From contig MWZA01000171.1 in assembly GCA_002050455.1 (NCBI GenBank), forward strand, positions 1-34,064: DNA of 34,064 nucleotides, given 5' to 3'. The position numbers and the translations under genes are program-made. This document shows positions 14,255 to 22,909 of the stretch, in pieces. How positions within the stretch are numbered: the first letter of the stretch is position 1; the number at the start of each line of letters is the position of its first letter. This DNA comes from Acidobacteria bacterium 5-1 (GTDB taxonomy: Bacteria; Acidobacteriota; Blastocatellia; Pyrinomonadales; Pyrinomonadaceae). The notes under the pieces were generated by a model. That model did no database searches. It was not told where the DNA came from and worked only from the letters and a program-made list of their open reading frames with translations.

Positions 14255-15463
14255 ATGGCACGTCATTATTATCTAACCCGTTCAGGTCGTTTGCGGCGCA
14301 AGGACAACACGCTTTTGTTTGAGCTTTCAGGCGAGATTGTGGATGAAAAGCCGAAAATTCAAGAAGCGGAAACGGGCAATGCAGAAACCGTCGATGACGG
14401 TTCGGAAGAAGTTCTTTCCACAATTGGACAGAAAATTGGCGCGGATTATTTGGGCGAATTATTTCTTGAATCGGACACGGAAAATCTAATCGAAGCGTGT
14501 TCACTCGTAACGGCTGGTGAAACGGAAAACGATAAGCCGGTGCGCGTTCGGGAAAAGCGTGTGATTCCGGTCGAAGACGTTGACGCGATTTGGTGTTTTC
14601 AGGAACTTGATTTGAATGCGAAGGTTTTAAATTTTCTCGCTTCAAAAAAAATTCCGCTTCATTTTTTCAATTATTACGGCTTTTACACCGGCTCATTCTA
14701 TCCGCGAGAATACTTGCAAGCCGGATTTCTGCTCGTCAAACAGGTCAGGCATTACAGTTCAAATCTAAAACGTCTGCGGCTTGCAAAAGAGTTAATCGGC
14801 GCGGCGCTGCACAACATTTTGCGAAATTTGCGTTATTACGGAACGCGCGGCGTTGATTTATTGGCTGAAACCGAACTCGTGCAGACGGAAGTTTTGCGCC
14901 TTGAAAGCGTCAAGCAGATTAACGAATTAATGGCGTGCGAAGGACGTGCGCGAGCGGCTTATTACAAAGCGTTTGAGAAAATCATCAAGCGCGATGTCGA
15001 ATTTAAAAAGCGTGTTCGCCGTCCGCCCGACAATATGGTCAATGCGTTGATTTCATTTACCAACGGCTTGGTTTATTCATCCGTGCTGACACAGATTTAT
15101 CGCTCGCAACTGGACCCGACGATTTCATTTCTGCACGAACCCGGATTCAGAAGATTCTCGCTGGCACTGGATTTAGCGGAAGTTTTCAAACCGATTTTGG
15201 CAGACAGATTGATATTTCGACTTTTCAACAACAGACAGCTTTCGGAAAAACATTTCGCGCAGGATTTGAATTGTTGTTATTTGAAAGATTCAGGTCGTAA
15301 AATAGTTTTGAAGGAATGGGATGCACGATTGCAGACAACGATTGAACACCGGCGACTTAAACGAAAAGTCAGTTATGAAAGACTCATCAGATTGGAATGT
15401 TACAAACTTGTCAAACATCTGACGGAAGTCGAAGAATATAAAGGTTTTCATGCCTGGTGGTAA
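14255..15463 (+). CDS. cas1: CRISPR integrase Cas1 with an inserted segment
   Basis: Cas1 joins new spacers to the leader end of the array with Cas2. The 402-residue protein is I-B-like: TRSGRLRRKDNTLLFE at the N-terminus, IPVEDVDAIWCFQELDLNAK and LHFFNYYGFYTGSFYPREY, then the helical domain with FLHEPGFRRFSLALDLAEVF (H296 and the following acidic residues). Usual length is about 330; the excess is an insertion at about residues 25-98, acidic and low in hydrophobics, in the N-terminal beta domain. Where I recall a metal-binding Glu in I-B Cas1 (S-E-I-Y before Q-L-D-P) this one has Gln280 (TQIYRSQLDP). The ATG at 14255 fits the family start better than the TTG at 14249. A heptamer repeat takes the place of a ribosome site. 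Confidence 0.92.
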   Translation: MARHYYLTRSGRLRRKDNTLLFELSGEIVDEKPKIQEAETGNAETVDDGSEEVLSTIGQKIGADYLGELFLESDTENLIEACSLVTAGETENDKPVRVREKRVIPVEDVDAIWCFQELDLNAKVLNFLASKKIPLHFFNYYGFYTGSFYPREYLQAGFLLVKQVRHYSSNLKRLRLAKELIGAALHNILRNLRYYGTRGVDLLAETELVQTEVLRLESVKQINELMACEGRARAAYYKAFEKIIKRDVEFKKRVRRPPDNMVNALISFTNGLVYSSVLTQIYRSQLDPTISFLHEPGFRRFSLALDLAEVFKPILADRLIFRLFNNRQLSEKHFAQDLNCCYLKDSGRKIVLKEWDARLQTTIEHRRLKRKVSYERLIRLECYKLVKHLTEVEEYKGFHAWW

Positions 15464-15552
15464 TAAAAACTACATTAACAGGTTATCAGTTGATGCGGAA
15501 ACACGCGCGAAGCAACTGTGTAAGGATGAAACAATTAATTCAATGTAATAGG

Positions 15553-15600
15553 ATTCACGCCCTTACGCGCGTGCGGGCTTCCGCCAACATCGGCTTTTTA
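15553..15600. repeat. GC-rich dispersed motif between cas1 and cas2
   Basis: The gap between cas1 and cas2 holds ACGCCCTTACGCGCGTGCGG and a following GCTTCCGCC, with GCCC/GGGC arms around an ACGCGCGT core. It is much richer in GC than its surroundings. I remember similar dispersed motifs from many genomes of this kind. A weak GCC/GGC hairpin with five T's ends at 15600 and might act as a terminator. Confidence 0.4.
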
Positions 15601-15651
15601 ACTGCGTAACTTTTAATCAAATAAAAAACACAGTTCTTGAAATCAAAATTT

Positions 15652-15915
15652 ATGTATGTTTTAATTGTCTATGATATTTCGGTTGAACGCGTCACGAAAG
15701 TTCACAAATGTCTGAAACGCTATTTGAATTGGCGGCAAAATTCCGTGTTTGAAGGCGAATTGACCGAAGCGCAAATTGAAATTGTCAAAAATGATTTGCG
15801 AAATATTATGAATAACGAAACCGATTCGGTTCTGTTATATATTGCCAGAGATGAAAAATGGCTGCGTCGTGAAGAGATGGGAAACCAGCGCGGAACGACT
15901 TCTAATTTGTTATAA
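15652..15915 (+). CDS. cas2: CRISPR adaptation protein Cas2
   Basis: Cas2 is the dimeric core of the Cas1-Cas2 integrase. The 87-residue protein has the ferredoxin-like start MYVLIVYDIS with the family's first-strand aspartate (D8), then RVTKVHKCLKRYLNWRQNSV and the FEGELTEAQI strand. It is of normal length. The ATG at 15652 is preferred over a TTG at 15637 because the beta strand begins there. It is the last cas gene; the array starts about 255 bp downstream on the same strand. Confidence 0.93.
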   Translation: MYVLIVYDISVERVTKVHKCLKRYLNWRQNSVFEGELTEAQIEIVKNDLRNIMNNETDSVLLYIARDEKWLRREEMGNQRGTTSNLL

Positions 15916-16170
15916 TGCAGCAGGATAGATGCTATACGGTAAATCCGCAAAGTCGTCAACCGTCTGGAAATCAGGTAAAACAAAGATAAAACACTTCGCA
16001 AAATTAAATGAACAAAAGCTAAAATATTCTAAGTATTAAAGTTAACCAACGTCGTCAACTTCCCGCACTTTTCACACTACTGCCACCTGACGACCGCAAA
16101 ACAAAAGAAATGATTGCCAAAATTCGCTAAATCCAATAAAATCAATAACACTTATTACTCGGAAATCGGA
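15916..16170 (+). promoter_or_regulatory. CRISPR leader
   Basis: This 255-bp A-rich, non-coding stretch precedes the first repeat. The repeat's GAATTGAAAC end points away from it, which fits a leader on this side and rightward transcription. It contains a TAAAAT -10-like box near 16020 and CGTCAAC motifs at about 15954 and 16053. No exact promoter can be fixed. Confidence 0.6.
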
Positions 16171-17191
16171 CTTTTAATTGAACCAATGTGGAATTGAAAC
16201 CTCGTCTGAAAAGCACTTCGAAGTTGAATCGCCGTCTTTTAATTGAACCAATGTGGAATTGAAACTCGCAAAGCAGAGCGGGCTTTGTTTTTAAAGCCTG
16301 ACTTTTAATTGAACCAATGTGGAATTGAAACGACTTATTGCGGGCGAAGATTTAGCGGCACTCGATGCCTTTTAATTGAACCAATGTGGAATTGAAACAT
16401 GTGCCGGCACGGTTGGAATCGAAACGGCGGCGAACTTTTAATTGAACCAATGTGGAATTGAAACTCGCCAGTTTTGAAAAACAGCGCAGTCGTTTTTGTG
16501 CTCTTTTAATTGAACCAATGTGGAATTGAAACCAAGTTGTCGTTGCTGTGAAAAAAGATGAAGTTAAACTTTTAATTGAACCAATGTGGAATTGAAACCT
16601 CGATGACTCGCTCAACAAAGAAGTCGTTGGAACGCTTTTAATTGAACCAATGTGGAATTGAAACGATTGCAAAACGCATCACTTCAATTTAACAAGAAAC
16701 TTTTAATTGAACCAATGTGGAATTGAAACGAGGCAAGCGAGATTTTAAGCTATGCCCTTGACCTGTCTTTTAATTGAACCAATGTGGAATTGAAACTCTT
16801 TATTCAAGCCACAGCTATTAAAAAGATTCGCAACTTTTAATTGAACCAATGTGGAATTGAAACACGCTTGAGCAGCAAACGCGCTCTGATTTTGCTCACC
16901 TTTTAATTGAACCAATGTGGAATTGAAACGTTGTTTTCCGCGACTGTTTGCTGCAATCACAGATTCTTTTAATTGAACCAATGTGGAATTGAAACTTGAT
17001 ATACAAATGCCGCCCGTCGCTTGCCCCCCCCCTTTTAATTGAACCAATGTGGAATTGAAACGTTTTTCCAAATGGATTCGATTTAACTTATCGCTGGCTT
17101 TTAATTGAACCAATGTGGAATTGAAACATGAGTTGTTGCCTGACTCCACTTCAAACGCCGACTTTTAATTGAACCAATGTGGAATTGAAAC
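16171..17191 (+). CRISPR. CRISPR array, 16 repeats and 15 spacers
   Basis: The 30-bp repeat begins CTTTTAATTGAACC and ends GGAATTGAAAC. Repeats start at 16171, 16236, 16302, 16369, 16435, 16503, 16569, 16635, 16700, 16767, 16834, 16900, 16966, 17032, 17098 and 17162. All 16 look identical, including the last, so there is no decayed trailer end. Spacers are 34-38 bp and all differ. The repeat is only weakly palindromic; the ATTGAAAC end would be the 5' tag of each crRNA. I found no spacer matching the rest of this window by eye. Reading the other strand gives false repetitive ORFs (FNSTLVQLK). Confidence 0.98.
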
Positions 17192-17256
17192 CTCTGTGGA
17201 TTTATTTTTTATTTTGCCATAACTCACACCTTTACTCACACTTTGAATTGATACTT

Positions 17257-17419
17257 AGTCGGACACAATTAAGTTAAAGTTAGGACAATTTATCACTTGC
17301 CAAATAATCGATAATGGAAAGTTGATAATTGATAAAGGCACGGCTTCCGACCAAATTATCAATTATCAACTTTCCATCTAGTTAGATGGAAATTTAGCTT
17401 GATTTAAATTTGTCCGACT
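17257..17419. mobile_element. MITE-like element with inverted ends and ACTT target duplication
   Basis: The ends are AGTCGGACA at 17257 and its complement TGTCCGACT ending at 17419, with similarity continuing a few bases inward. Both sides are flanked by ACTT (17253-17256 and 17420-17423). A second, inner inverted repeat pairs ATGGAAAGTTGATAATTGAT (from 17314) with its complement ending near 17377. There is no coding capacity, so a transposase elsewhere would be needed. Confidence 0.65.
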
Positions 17420-17536
17420 ACTTATTCGCTGATATTTTAAGAAAAGCCAAGATGACTTTATTATAGCTGAACACAGTGAAATAAACAGATTAGAGTAGAA
17501 GTGAAAGTTCAAGAAAACTATTGAAAACAGCCTAAA

Positions 17537-17586
17537 TTTGATATGTAATCAGCATCTCGGTGCTTCAAATCCATTCACCAACTTCA
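17537..17586 (+). pseudogene. Degenerate 3' half of a tRNA, probably tRNA-Thr(UGU)
   Basis: ATGTAATCAGCATCTCGGTG followed by CTTCAAATCC resembles the anticodon arm, variable loop and T-arm of tRNA-Thr (T-TGT-AATCAG... GGTTCAAATCC). The T-stem no longer pairs, U33 is A, and no matching 5' half lies upstream. A terminator follows 20 bp later, as is usual behind a tRNA. tRNA 3' ends are classic integration sites, so this may mark an old island boundary next to the CRISPR locus. Confidence 0.4.
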
Positions 17587-17605
17587 ACAAATTTATAAAG
17601 AGAAA

Positions 17606-17632
17606 GGCATCTCAATCAAGATGCCTTTTTTG
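17606..17632 (+). terminator. Rho-independent terminator
   Basis: GGCATCT (17606-17612) pairs perfectly with AGATGCC (17619-17625) across a 6-base loop and is followed by six T's. It would end rightward transcripts from the array region; its reverse could weakly stop gdhA read-through. Confidence 0.85.
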
Positions 17633-17663
17633 TGTCAAATACCCTTTTATAAGTTTTCAAGGT

Positions 17664-19085
17664 TTATGGGAAAATTCCCAACTCGGCATAGCACACTGCT
17701 ATTTTGTTGAGCGCGTTGATAAAAGCGGCGGTTCGTAAAGTCCCGACTTCTTTTTTTTGTTTTAAGATTTCCCGAATCTGCTGATAAGATGAAATCATTG
17801 TTTCTTCCAAACCCGAATAAACAAGGTCGGCTTCGTCCGCGCCGCGGGCAACCAGATTACGTTCTTCCCTGGTTAATTTTCTGCCAGTTTCCTTCTCAAT
17901 CAACTGCAGCAGCCGGTCAAATGTGCCTTGTTCAAAGCGTTTTTCCATTCTGCCGAAACGAACGTGCGACAGATTTTTGAGCCACTCAAAATAGGAAACC
18001 GTAACGCCGCCCGCGTTCAGATAAATATCGGGAACAACCATAATGCCTTTTTCCTGCAAAATATCTTCGGCATTGGCGGTAATCGGTCCGTTTGCGCCTT
18101 CGCCGATGATTTTTGCTTTGACGCGCGGCGCGTTTTCCGCCGTTATCTGATTTTCGAGCGCGGCGGGAATCAAAATATCGCATTCGATTTCGAGCGCGTC
18201 TTCACGGCGGTCAAGGTTTTTCGCGTTCGGAAAATTAAGAATTGAGCCGGTTTCTTTGCGATGATGCATTAAATCTTCCAAGTTAATGCCGTTTTCATCG
18301 TAAATTGCGCCTTCGTATTCGGCAAACGCAATAATTCTCGCGCCGCCTTCCTGACAGAACTTCGCCGCGTGATAACCGACGTTTCCCAAGCCTTGCACGA
18401 CAACCGTCTTGCCTTCGATTCCCTTTTCCAAACCGATTTCCTTCATATCTTCGGCGTTGTCGCAGACTTCGCGTAGACCGTAAAAAACGCCTAATCCGGT
18501 CGCTTCGTTGCGTCCGCGAATGCCGCCTTGCGAAACGGTTTTCCCCGTAACGCAGCCGAGTGCGTCGATTTGTTCGGGATGAAACGCCAGATAAGTGTCG
18601 GCAATCCAGGACATTTCACGCGCTCCGGTGCCATAATCGGGCGCGGGAACATCTATTGCGGGACCGATGAAATTTTTCTTGATAAGTTCCGCCGTGTAAC
18701 GCCGCGTGATTTGTTCGAGTTCGCTTCGAGAATGATCTTTCGGATTGATTTTCACCGCGCCTTTCGCGCCGCCAAATGGTACATCAACCACCGCGCACTT
18801 ATAAGTCATCAACGAAGCCAGCGCGACGACTTCGTCTGCGCTCGCTTCTTCGGAATATCTGATGCCGCCTTTGACGGGCAATTTATGATGGCTGTGTTCG
18901 GCACGCCACGCGGTTATCGTTTTGTAGCCGTCGCCGGTTCTAATCGGAAACTGAAACGAATAAACGCTGTTGCATATTTTTATCTGGTTCAACAATCCTT
19001 CGGGATGGGGGGTCAAAGCGGCGGCTTTATCAAAATAATGAGCCACACTTGCTAAAAATTTTTTCCCCTGCTGTTCTGCATTCAT
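17664..19085 (-). CDS. gdhA: NAD(P)-dependent glutamate dehydrogenase
   Basis: The enzyme converts 2-oxoglutarate and ammonia to glutamate or the reverse, linking carbon and nitrogen metabolism in the cytoplasm. The 473-residue protein has the substrate-binding lysines in LPVKGGIRY and [20 protein letters not shown], the catalytic aspartate region [10 protein letters not shown], a Rossmann motif [12 protein letters not shown], and EGANGPIT near the active site. The length and the N-terminal form fit the hexameric NAD-type family; coenzyme preference is not decided. The start ATG at 19085 follows an AGAAGGA ribosome site. It is transcribed toward the terminator behind the CRISPR array. Confidence 0.93.
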   Translation of the reverse strand: MNAEQQGKKFLASVAHYFDKAAALTPHPEGLLNQIKICNSVYSFQFPIRTGDGYKTITAWRAEHSHHKLPVKGGIRYSEEASADEVVALASLMTYKCAVVDVPFGGAKGAVKINPKDHSRSELEQITRRYTAELIKKNFIGPAIDVPAPDYGTGAREMSWIADTYLAFHPEQIDALGCVTGKTVSQGGIRGRNEATGLGVFYGLREVCDNAEDMKEIGLEKGIEGKTVVVQGLGNVGYHAAKFCQEGGARIIAFAEYEGAIYDENGINLEDLMHHRKETGSILNFPNAKNLDRREDALEIECDILIPAALENQITAENAPRVKAKIIGEGANGPITANAEDILQEKGIMVVPDIYLNAGGVTVSYFEWLKNLSHVRFGRMEKRFEQGTFDRLLQLIEKETGRKLTREERNLVARGADEADLVYSGLEETMISSYQQIREILKQKKEVGTLRTAAFINALNKIAVCYAELGIFP

Positions 19086-19263
19086 AACTTAGTTTTTCCT
19101 TCTTGATTAAAATAATAAAAGCAAAGTTATCCTAACTTATCATTTTATCAATTGCAGGAAAAGTTTCACTATCTAATCATTTTTAATGGTAAAAACTGGT
19201 ATCACTTTTTTGCGAAAAATGTTAATGTTAATTTGACTAAAAAAATGGAGGATTTTTTTTATA

Positions 19264-20124
19264 ATGTCTTTAATAATTTGTCCTGAGTGCGCGCACGAGG
19301 TTTCAACAACCGCCTCTGCGTGTCCAAATTGCGGTCATTCATTTGTTCCGCCGGTCGTTACACCGCCCATTCAAAGAAATGTCGTGGTCAGCGAAGTTCC
19401 GCGAGAACGAGAAGGTTTCCCGCCGTGGGCGTTTATCCCGCTCGGCGTTTTGGGTTTATTGCTCGTATTTCTGCTTTTTTACTTTTTGAAGAGCGACGAT
19501 GCCGCCAACGGCAATATTAACGTTAATGTTGCCGCGCAAAGAATACCCGCCAACACGCGCGAAACAACCGTTCGCACTGACACGCAGCCGAATGAAGTAG
19601 TCATTCCGCCGTCGTCCGAACCGCAGCAAGTAATTGTTCCGCCGTCTTCGTCATCGCAGACAACTGTTACGACAGTTCCGCCTGAAACGGTTGCACCGGA
19701 CAGGGGAACAGTTAGCTTAGAAGCAAAAATTGCGACTAAATCGGGAAACATCCAGCCCGTTAAAGACGAAAAGTTTTATTTGCTCGATAAAGATTTGCAA
19801 AGTATTTTGAGCGACGCAAACCTCAGTGATGAAACAGGACAAGGCTTAACTACGGCTTTTGGTTTGTCGGTCGTTTATCCCGATAAATACAGCGAAACCA
19901 GAAAAAAAGCGTTGGATGCCATCAATAAGCACGTTAAATACGACGTTACAACTGATTCAAGCGGTAAAGCGCAAATGAAAGATGTCAAACCCGACAGTTA
20001 TTATCTGTTCGGCATTACCAAAACGCGCAACGGCTACGCCATCTGGAGTTCGCCTGTTTCGATTAGACCGGGTGATAATTCGCTGGTGCTTGACCCGGTG
20101 CGAATGACTGAAATTACTCAGTAA
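19264..20124 (+). CDS. Membrane-anchored zinc-ribbon protein
   Basis: A 286-residue protein. Residues 6-23 form a four-cysteine zinc ribbon (CPECAHEVSTTASACPNC). A single transmembrane helix follows at about 57-78 (FIPLGVLGLLLVFLLFYFLK). A proline/serine/threonine-rich linker (about 105-150) then leads to a C-terminal domain (about 150-286) with a YYLFGITKTRNGYAIWSSPV beta-rich end. By topology the C-terminal part lies outside the cytoplasm. Function is unknown; zinc-ribbon membrane proteins of this build are common in Acidobacteriota. The GGAGG ribosome site is about 13 bp upstream of the ATG, slightly far. The gene is divergent from gdhA and ends at its own terminator. Confidence 0.8.
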   Translation: MSLIICPECAHEVSTTASACPNCGHSFVPPVVTPPIQRNVVVSEVPREREGFPPWAFIPLGVLGLLLVFLLFYFLKSDDAANGNINVNVAAQRIPANTRETTVRTDTQPNEVVIPPSSEPQQVIVPPSSSSQTTVTTVPPETVAPDRGTVSLEAKIATKSGNIQPVKDEKFYLLDKDLQSILSDANLSDETGQGLTTAFGLSVVYPDKYSETRKKALDAINKHVKYDVTTDSSGKAQMKDVKPDSYYLFGITKTRNGYAIWSSPVSIRPGDNSLVLDPVRMTEITQ

Positions 20125-20147
20125 TAGAAAGTTACAATTAAAATAAG

Positions 20148-20176
20148 AAAGCGCAGATATTTTGTCTGCGCTTTTT
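20148..20176. terminator. Bidirectional terminator between convergent genes
   Basis: AAAGCGCAGA (20148-20157) pairs with TCTGCGCTTT (20165-20174), with T's on one side and A's on the other. It serves the zinc-ribbon gene and the convergent MBL hydrolase gene. Confidence 0.85.
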
Positions 20177-20191
20177 GTTTTTAGTTGGGCA

Positions 20192-21013
20192 TTAAAACTC
20201 AATCCAATCCGTCGGTTCGCGGTGATATGAAATCGTAATTTGCGTTTCGACTTTAAAGAGCGGCGAGCGCATCTGCAAAGCAGTTTGCGCCGTCAGCCGT
20301 GCCAGATGCGGTTCGTTGGCGCGTTGCGAGAGATGTGCTAAAACAATGTGCCGTGCGCTCCCGTCAAAATCATCGGTCAGCCAATCGGATAAATCTTCGT
20401 TTGACAGATGTCCGGTGCGCGACAAAATTCTCTGCTTCAATTCCCAAGTATAAATCGGACAGGTTTTAAGCATATCGCGGCTGTGATTCGATTCGATAAT
20501 GATGCCGTCGCAGCCGCGCAGTTTTTCCTTGATAAGTGTTGTAAAACAACCTAAATCCATCAAAGTTGCGATTCTCACGCCGCCGTTTTTCGCTACAAAA
20601 CCAAAATTATCCACCGCGTCGTGCGGAACGCTGAATGGCTCGAAATCAATATCGCCGATGCAAAAATTCTTGCTTGATTCAATTTCAACCGTCCGATTTT
20701 TTATTTTTTCGGCGCGTTTGGCGGCTTCGTTGTTCTGGCTGCGAGTGTCGCGCAAATAAGCATTTTTCGTTTCACCCGACATATAAACATTACAACCGAC
20801 AGTATTGAGCAAAACGCGCAAACCGCCCGCGTGGTCGCCGTGTTCATGCGTGATTAAAACCGCGTCTAAATCTTTAAAATCCATGCCGACAACTGCCAAA
20901 CGGCGCAAAGTTTCCTTCGCGCTTAAACCGGCATCAACTAAAATTTTTGTTTTTTCGGTGCAGATTAAAACAGAATTGCCTGTCGAACCGCTGCCGAGAA
21001 CTGTAAATTTCAT
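20192..21013 (-). CDS. Metallo-beta-lactamase-fold hydrolase (YycJ/WalJ-like)
   Basis: The 273-residue protein starts MKFTVLGSGSTGNSVLICTE and carries the metal motif THEHGDHAG, followed by downstream metal-ligand residues in SVPHDA, MDLGCFT, SNHS and LAHLSQRANEP. This pattern fits the YycJ/WalJ branch of MBL-fold proteins, reported as a 5'-3' exonuclease-like enzyme linked to DNA repair and cell-wall signalling in Firmicutes. The ATG at 21013 is chosen over the TTG one codon upstream. It stands 45 bp downstream of lipA on the same strand and could share its transcript. Confidence 0.85.
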   Translation of the reverse strand: MKFTVLGSGSTGNSVLICTEKTKILVDAGLSAKETLRRLAVVGMDFKDLDAVLITHEHGDHAGGLRVLLNTVGCNVYMSGETKNAYLRDTRSQNNEAAKRAEKIKNRTVEIESSKNFCIGDIDFEPFSVPHDAVDNFGFVAKNGGVRIATLMDLGCFTTLIKEKLRGCDGIIIESNHSRDMLKTCPIYTWELKQRILSRTGHLSNEDLSDWLTDDFDGSARHIVLAHLSQRANEPHLARLTAQTALQMRSPLFKVETQITISYHREPTDWIEF

Positions 21014-21058
21014 CAATTAAAGATGTTATCACGAAAATAATTTAACAGATGTTTTTGT

Positions 21059-22006
21059 TTAAACTTTTGCTGAAACTGACGTTCCGCTGCCGCTTTCAGT
21101 TTGCTGCCGCGCGTGATACGAACTGCGCGTTAAAGGCGAAGATTCGACGTGCTTAAAACCCAAACTCAGACCAATCTTTTTCCATTCGGCAAATTCTTCG
21201 GGTGTTACATATCTTTCAACAGGCAGACGTTTTTCGTAAGGTTGGAGATATTGCCCGATGGTCATAATGTCGCAGGAAACGCTTCGTAAATCTTTCATCA
21301 GCGCGACGACCTCTTCAAATTCTTCACCGAGTCCAGCCATAATGCCGCTTTTTGTTTTCATTTGGGAAAAGCGCGTGTCGCGGTAATGCGCCGCGCGTTC
21401 TAAAAGCGTCATTGATTGCTGATATTTTGCATCGGGACGGACGCGGCGATAAAGCCGCGCAATTGTTTCCGTGTTGTGATTAAGAACTTCGGGACGCGCT
21501 GCCAAAACCGTGTTGAGCGCGTCTTCATTGCCTTGAAAATCAGGAATCAAAACTTCGACACGGCACGTCGGGTTCGTTTCGTGAACTTTGCGAATCGTTT
21601 TCGCCCAATGCGCCGCGCCGCCGTCCGGCAAATCATCACGATTGACCGATGTAATAACGGCGTGAGCAAGTCCTAAATGTTTCACCGCTTCGGCAACATG
21701 CGTCGGCTCAAGCGGGTCGAGTTCCATCGGCTTGCCTTTGTTGACCGCGCAAAATCCGCAATGCCGCGTGCAGGTGTCGCCGCCGAGCATAAATGTCGCC
21801 GTTTTGTCCGTCCAACATTCAAAAATGTTCGGGCAACGCGCTTCTTGGCAAACCGTGTGCAGATTCAAACCATCAATCAACTTCAGAACCGCGTTCTGAT
21901 TGGTCGGGTCGCCGATTTTGATTTTCAGCCAATCGGGTTTTGGCAATCTTTCGCGCTTGCGGCTTTTGGCAACAAATTTTTCGATTAAAACTTTTTCTTC
22001 AATCAT
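21059..22006 (-). CDS. lipA: Lipoyl synthase
   Basis: LipA inserts two sulfurs into protein-bound octanoate to make lipoyl cofactors for 2-oxoacid dehydrogenases. The 315-residue radical-SAM protein shows both iron-sulfur sites: the auxiliary cluster CQEARCPNIFEC and the radical-SAM motif CTRHCGFC, plus ITSVNRDDLPDGGA and the C-terminal SSPLTRSSYHA with the serine that ligates the auxiliary cluster. The start at 22006 fits the family; nine upstream codons from 22033 are AT-rich leader. No clear ribosome site is present, and an inverted repeat lies directly upstream. Confidence 0.96.
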   Translation of the reverse strand: MIEEKVLIEKFVAKSRKRERLPKPDWLKIKIGDPTNQNAVLKLIDGLNLHTVCQEARCPNIFECWTDKTATFMLGGDTCTRHCGFCAVNKGKPMELDPLEPTHVAEAVKHLGLAHAVITSVNRDDLPDGGAAHWAKTIRKVHETNPTCRVEVLIPDFQGNEDALNTVLAARPEVLNHNTETIARLYRRVRPDAKYQQSMTLLERAAHYRDTRFSQMKTKSGIMAGLGEEFEEVVALMKDLRSVSCDIMTIGQYLQPYEKRLPVERYVTPEEFAEWKKIGLSLGFKHVESSPLTRSSYHARQQTESGSGTSVSAKV

Positions 22007-22017
22007 ATAAATAATAA

Positions 22018-22091
22018 AACCACAGATTAACACAAATTCAAGCCGATTTTAATTTCAAATCAGTTGTTTATTTGTATTCATCTGTGGTTAA
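22018..22091. repeat. Inverted repeat between lipA and sod
   Basis: AACCACAGATTAACACAAAT at the left is mirrored by ATTTGTATTCATCTGTGGTT at the right, enclosing about 34 bp. It belongs to the family of CCACAGAT-type intergenic repeats common in such genomes. It covers the 5' leader of lipA. Confidence 0.6.
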
Positions 22092-22117
22092 ATTTTTTGC
22101 TTTCGCCGAATTCAAAA

Positions 22118-22780
22118 TTATGCGCTGCGTAATCTTTCGTATCGCTCGGCAACCGCGTCCCAATCAACCACGTCCCACCACGCTTTCAGATAATCCGGTC
22201 GGCGGTTGTTGTATTTCAGATAATAAGCGTGTTCCCAAACGTCGTTACCAAAAAGCGGCTCGCGTCCTTTGTGAAACGGCGTGTCCTGATTCGGCATCGC
22301 TTGGATTTCCAATTTGTCGCCGTTGGCGATGACAAAAACCCAGCCCGAACCGAATTGCTTTACGCCCGCGTCGTTGAATTTCGTTTTGAAATCGTCCAAT
22401 GAGCCGAAATCGCGGTCAATCGCCGTCGCCAAATCGCCCGACGGCTTGCCGCCTTCGTTCAATTTCATAATTTTCCAAAACATCGAATGATTGATGTGTC
22501 CGCCGCCGTTGTTTCGCACCGCGCTGCGAATGTCTTCCGGTATCGAGTCCAAATCAGACAAAATCTCCGCCAAAGTTTTGTCCTGCAAATCAGCGTTTTT
22601 CTCAACCGCTTCGTTTAATTTATCAACGTATGCCTGATGATGTTTGTCGTGATGCAGTTTCATCGTTTCGGCATCAATCACCGGCTCGAGCGCGTCGAAA
22701 TCATATTCGAGCGGCGGCAGTTCAAACGGATATTTCGCTGTGTTTATATTGCTTGTTGTCGTTGCAGTTTTCGTTTCCAT
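22118..22780 (-). CDS. sod: Iron/manganese superoxide dismutase
   Basis: The enzyme converts superoxide to oxygen and hydrogen peroxide. The 220-residue protein has the metal ligands in order: LHHDKHHQAYV (first His), NHSMFW (second His), and DVWEHAYYLKY (Asp and last His). GSGWVFVI and PNQDTPF are the usual neighbours. Metal choice between Fe and Mn cannot be fixed by eye. A short extra N-terminus of about 20 residues precedes the core (YPFELPPLEYDFDALEP) and shows no clear signal peptide. The ATG at 22780 has AGGAG upstream; the frame extension to 22831 is not needed. Confidence 0.95.
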   Translation of the reverse strand: METKTATTTSNINTAKYPFELPPLEYDFDALEPVIDAETMKLHHDKHHQAYVDKLNEAVEKNADLQDKTLAEILSDLDSIPEDIRSAVRNNGGGHINHSMFWKIMKLNEGGKPSGDLATAIDRDFGSLDDFKTKFNDAGVKQFGSGWVFVIANGDKLEIQAMPNQDTPFHKGREPLFGNDVWEHAYYLKYNNRRPDYLKAWWDVVDWDAVAERYERLRSA

Positions 22781-22909
22781 AAATAATTTTCTCCTTGTTC
22801 GCTGCCGCTTGCGGCGGCAGATAAATTCCAACCGTTTTCAATACTGGCATATAAAATGGTAATGATTTTTCAGTATATCAAAAACCCTTTGTCAAAAAAA
22901 GCCGCATAA

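Noticed and set aside
15490-15510. GATGCGGAAACAC after cas1 resembles the core of the second degenerate repeat
   Set aside because: The shared run is only about 8 bases and neither flank aligns.
15609-15622. CTTTTAATCAAATA before cas2 resembles the start of the CRISPR repeat
   Set aside because: Only the first eight or nine bases agree and the 3' half of the repeat is absent.
17018-17032. Nine-C run at the end of spacer 13
   Set aside because: Homopolymer that may be real or a base-calling error; no function suggested.
16352-17149. Minus-strand ORFs with repeated FNSTLVQLK units
   Set aside because: They are translations of the CRISPR repeats and spacers read on the opposite strand.
17538-17738. 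66-codon ORF after the array
   Set aside because: It covers the tRNA relic and a terminator and runs into gdhA.
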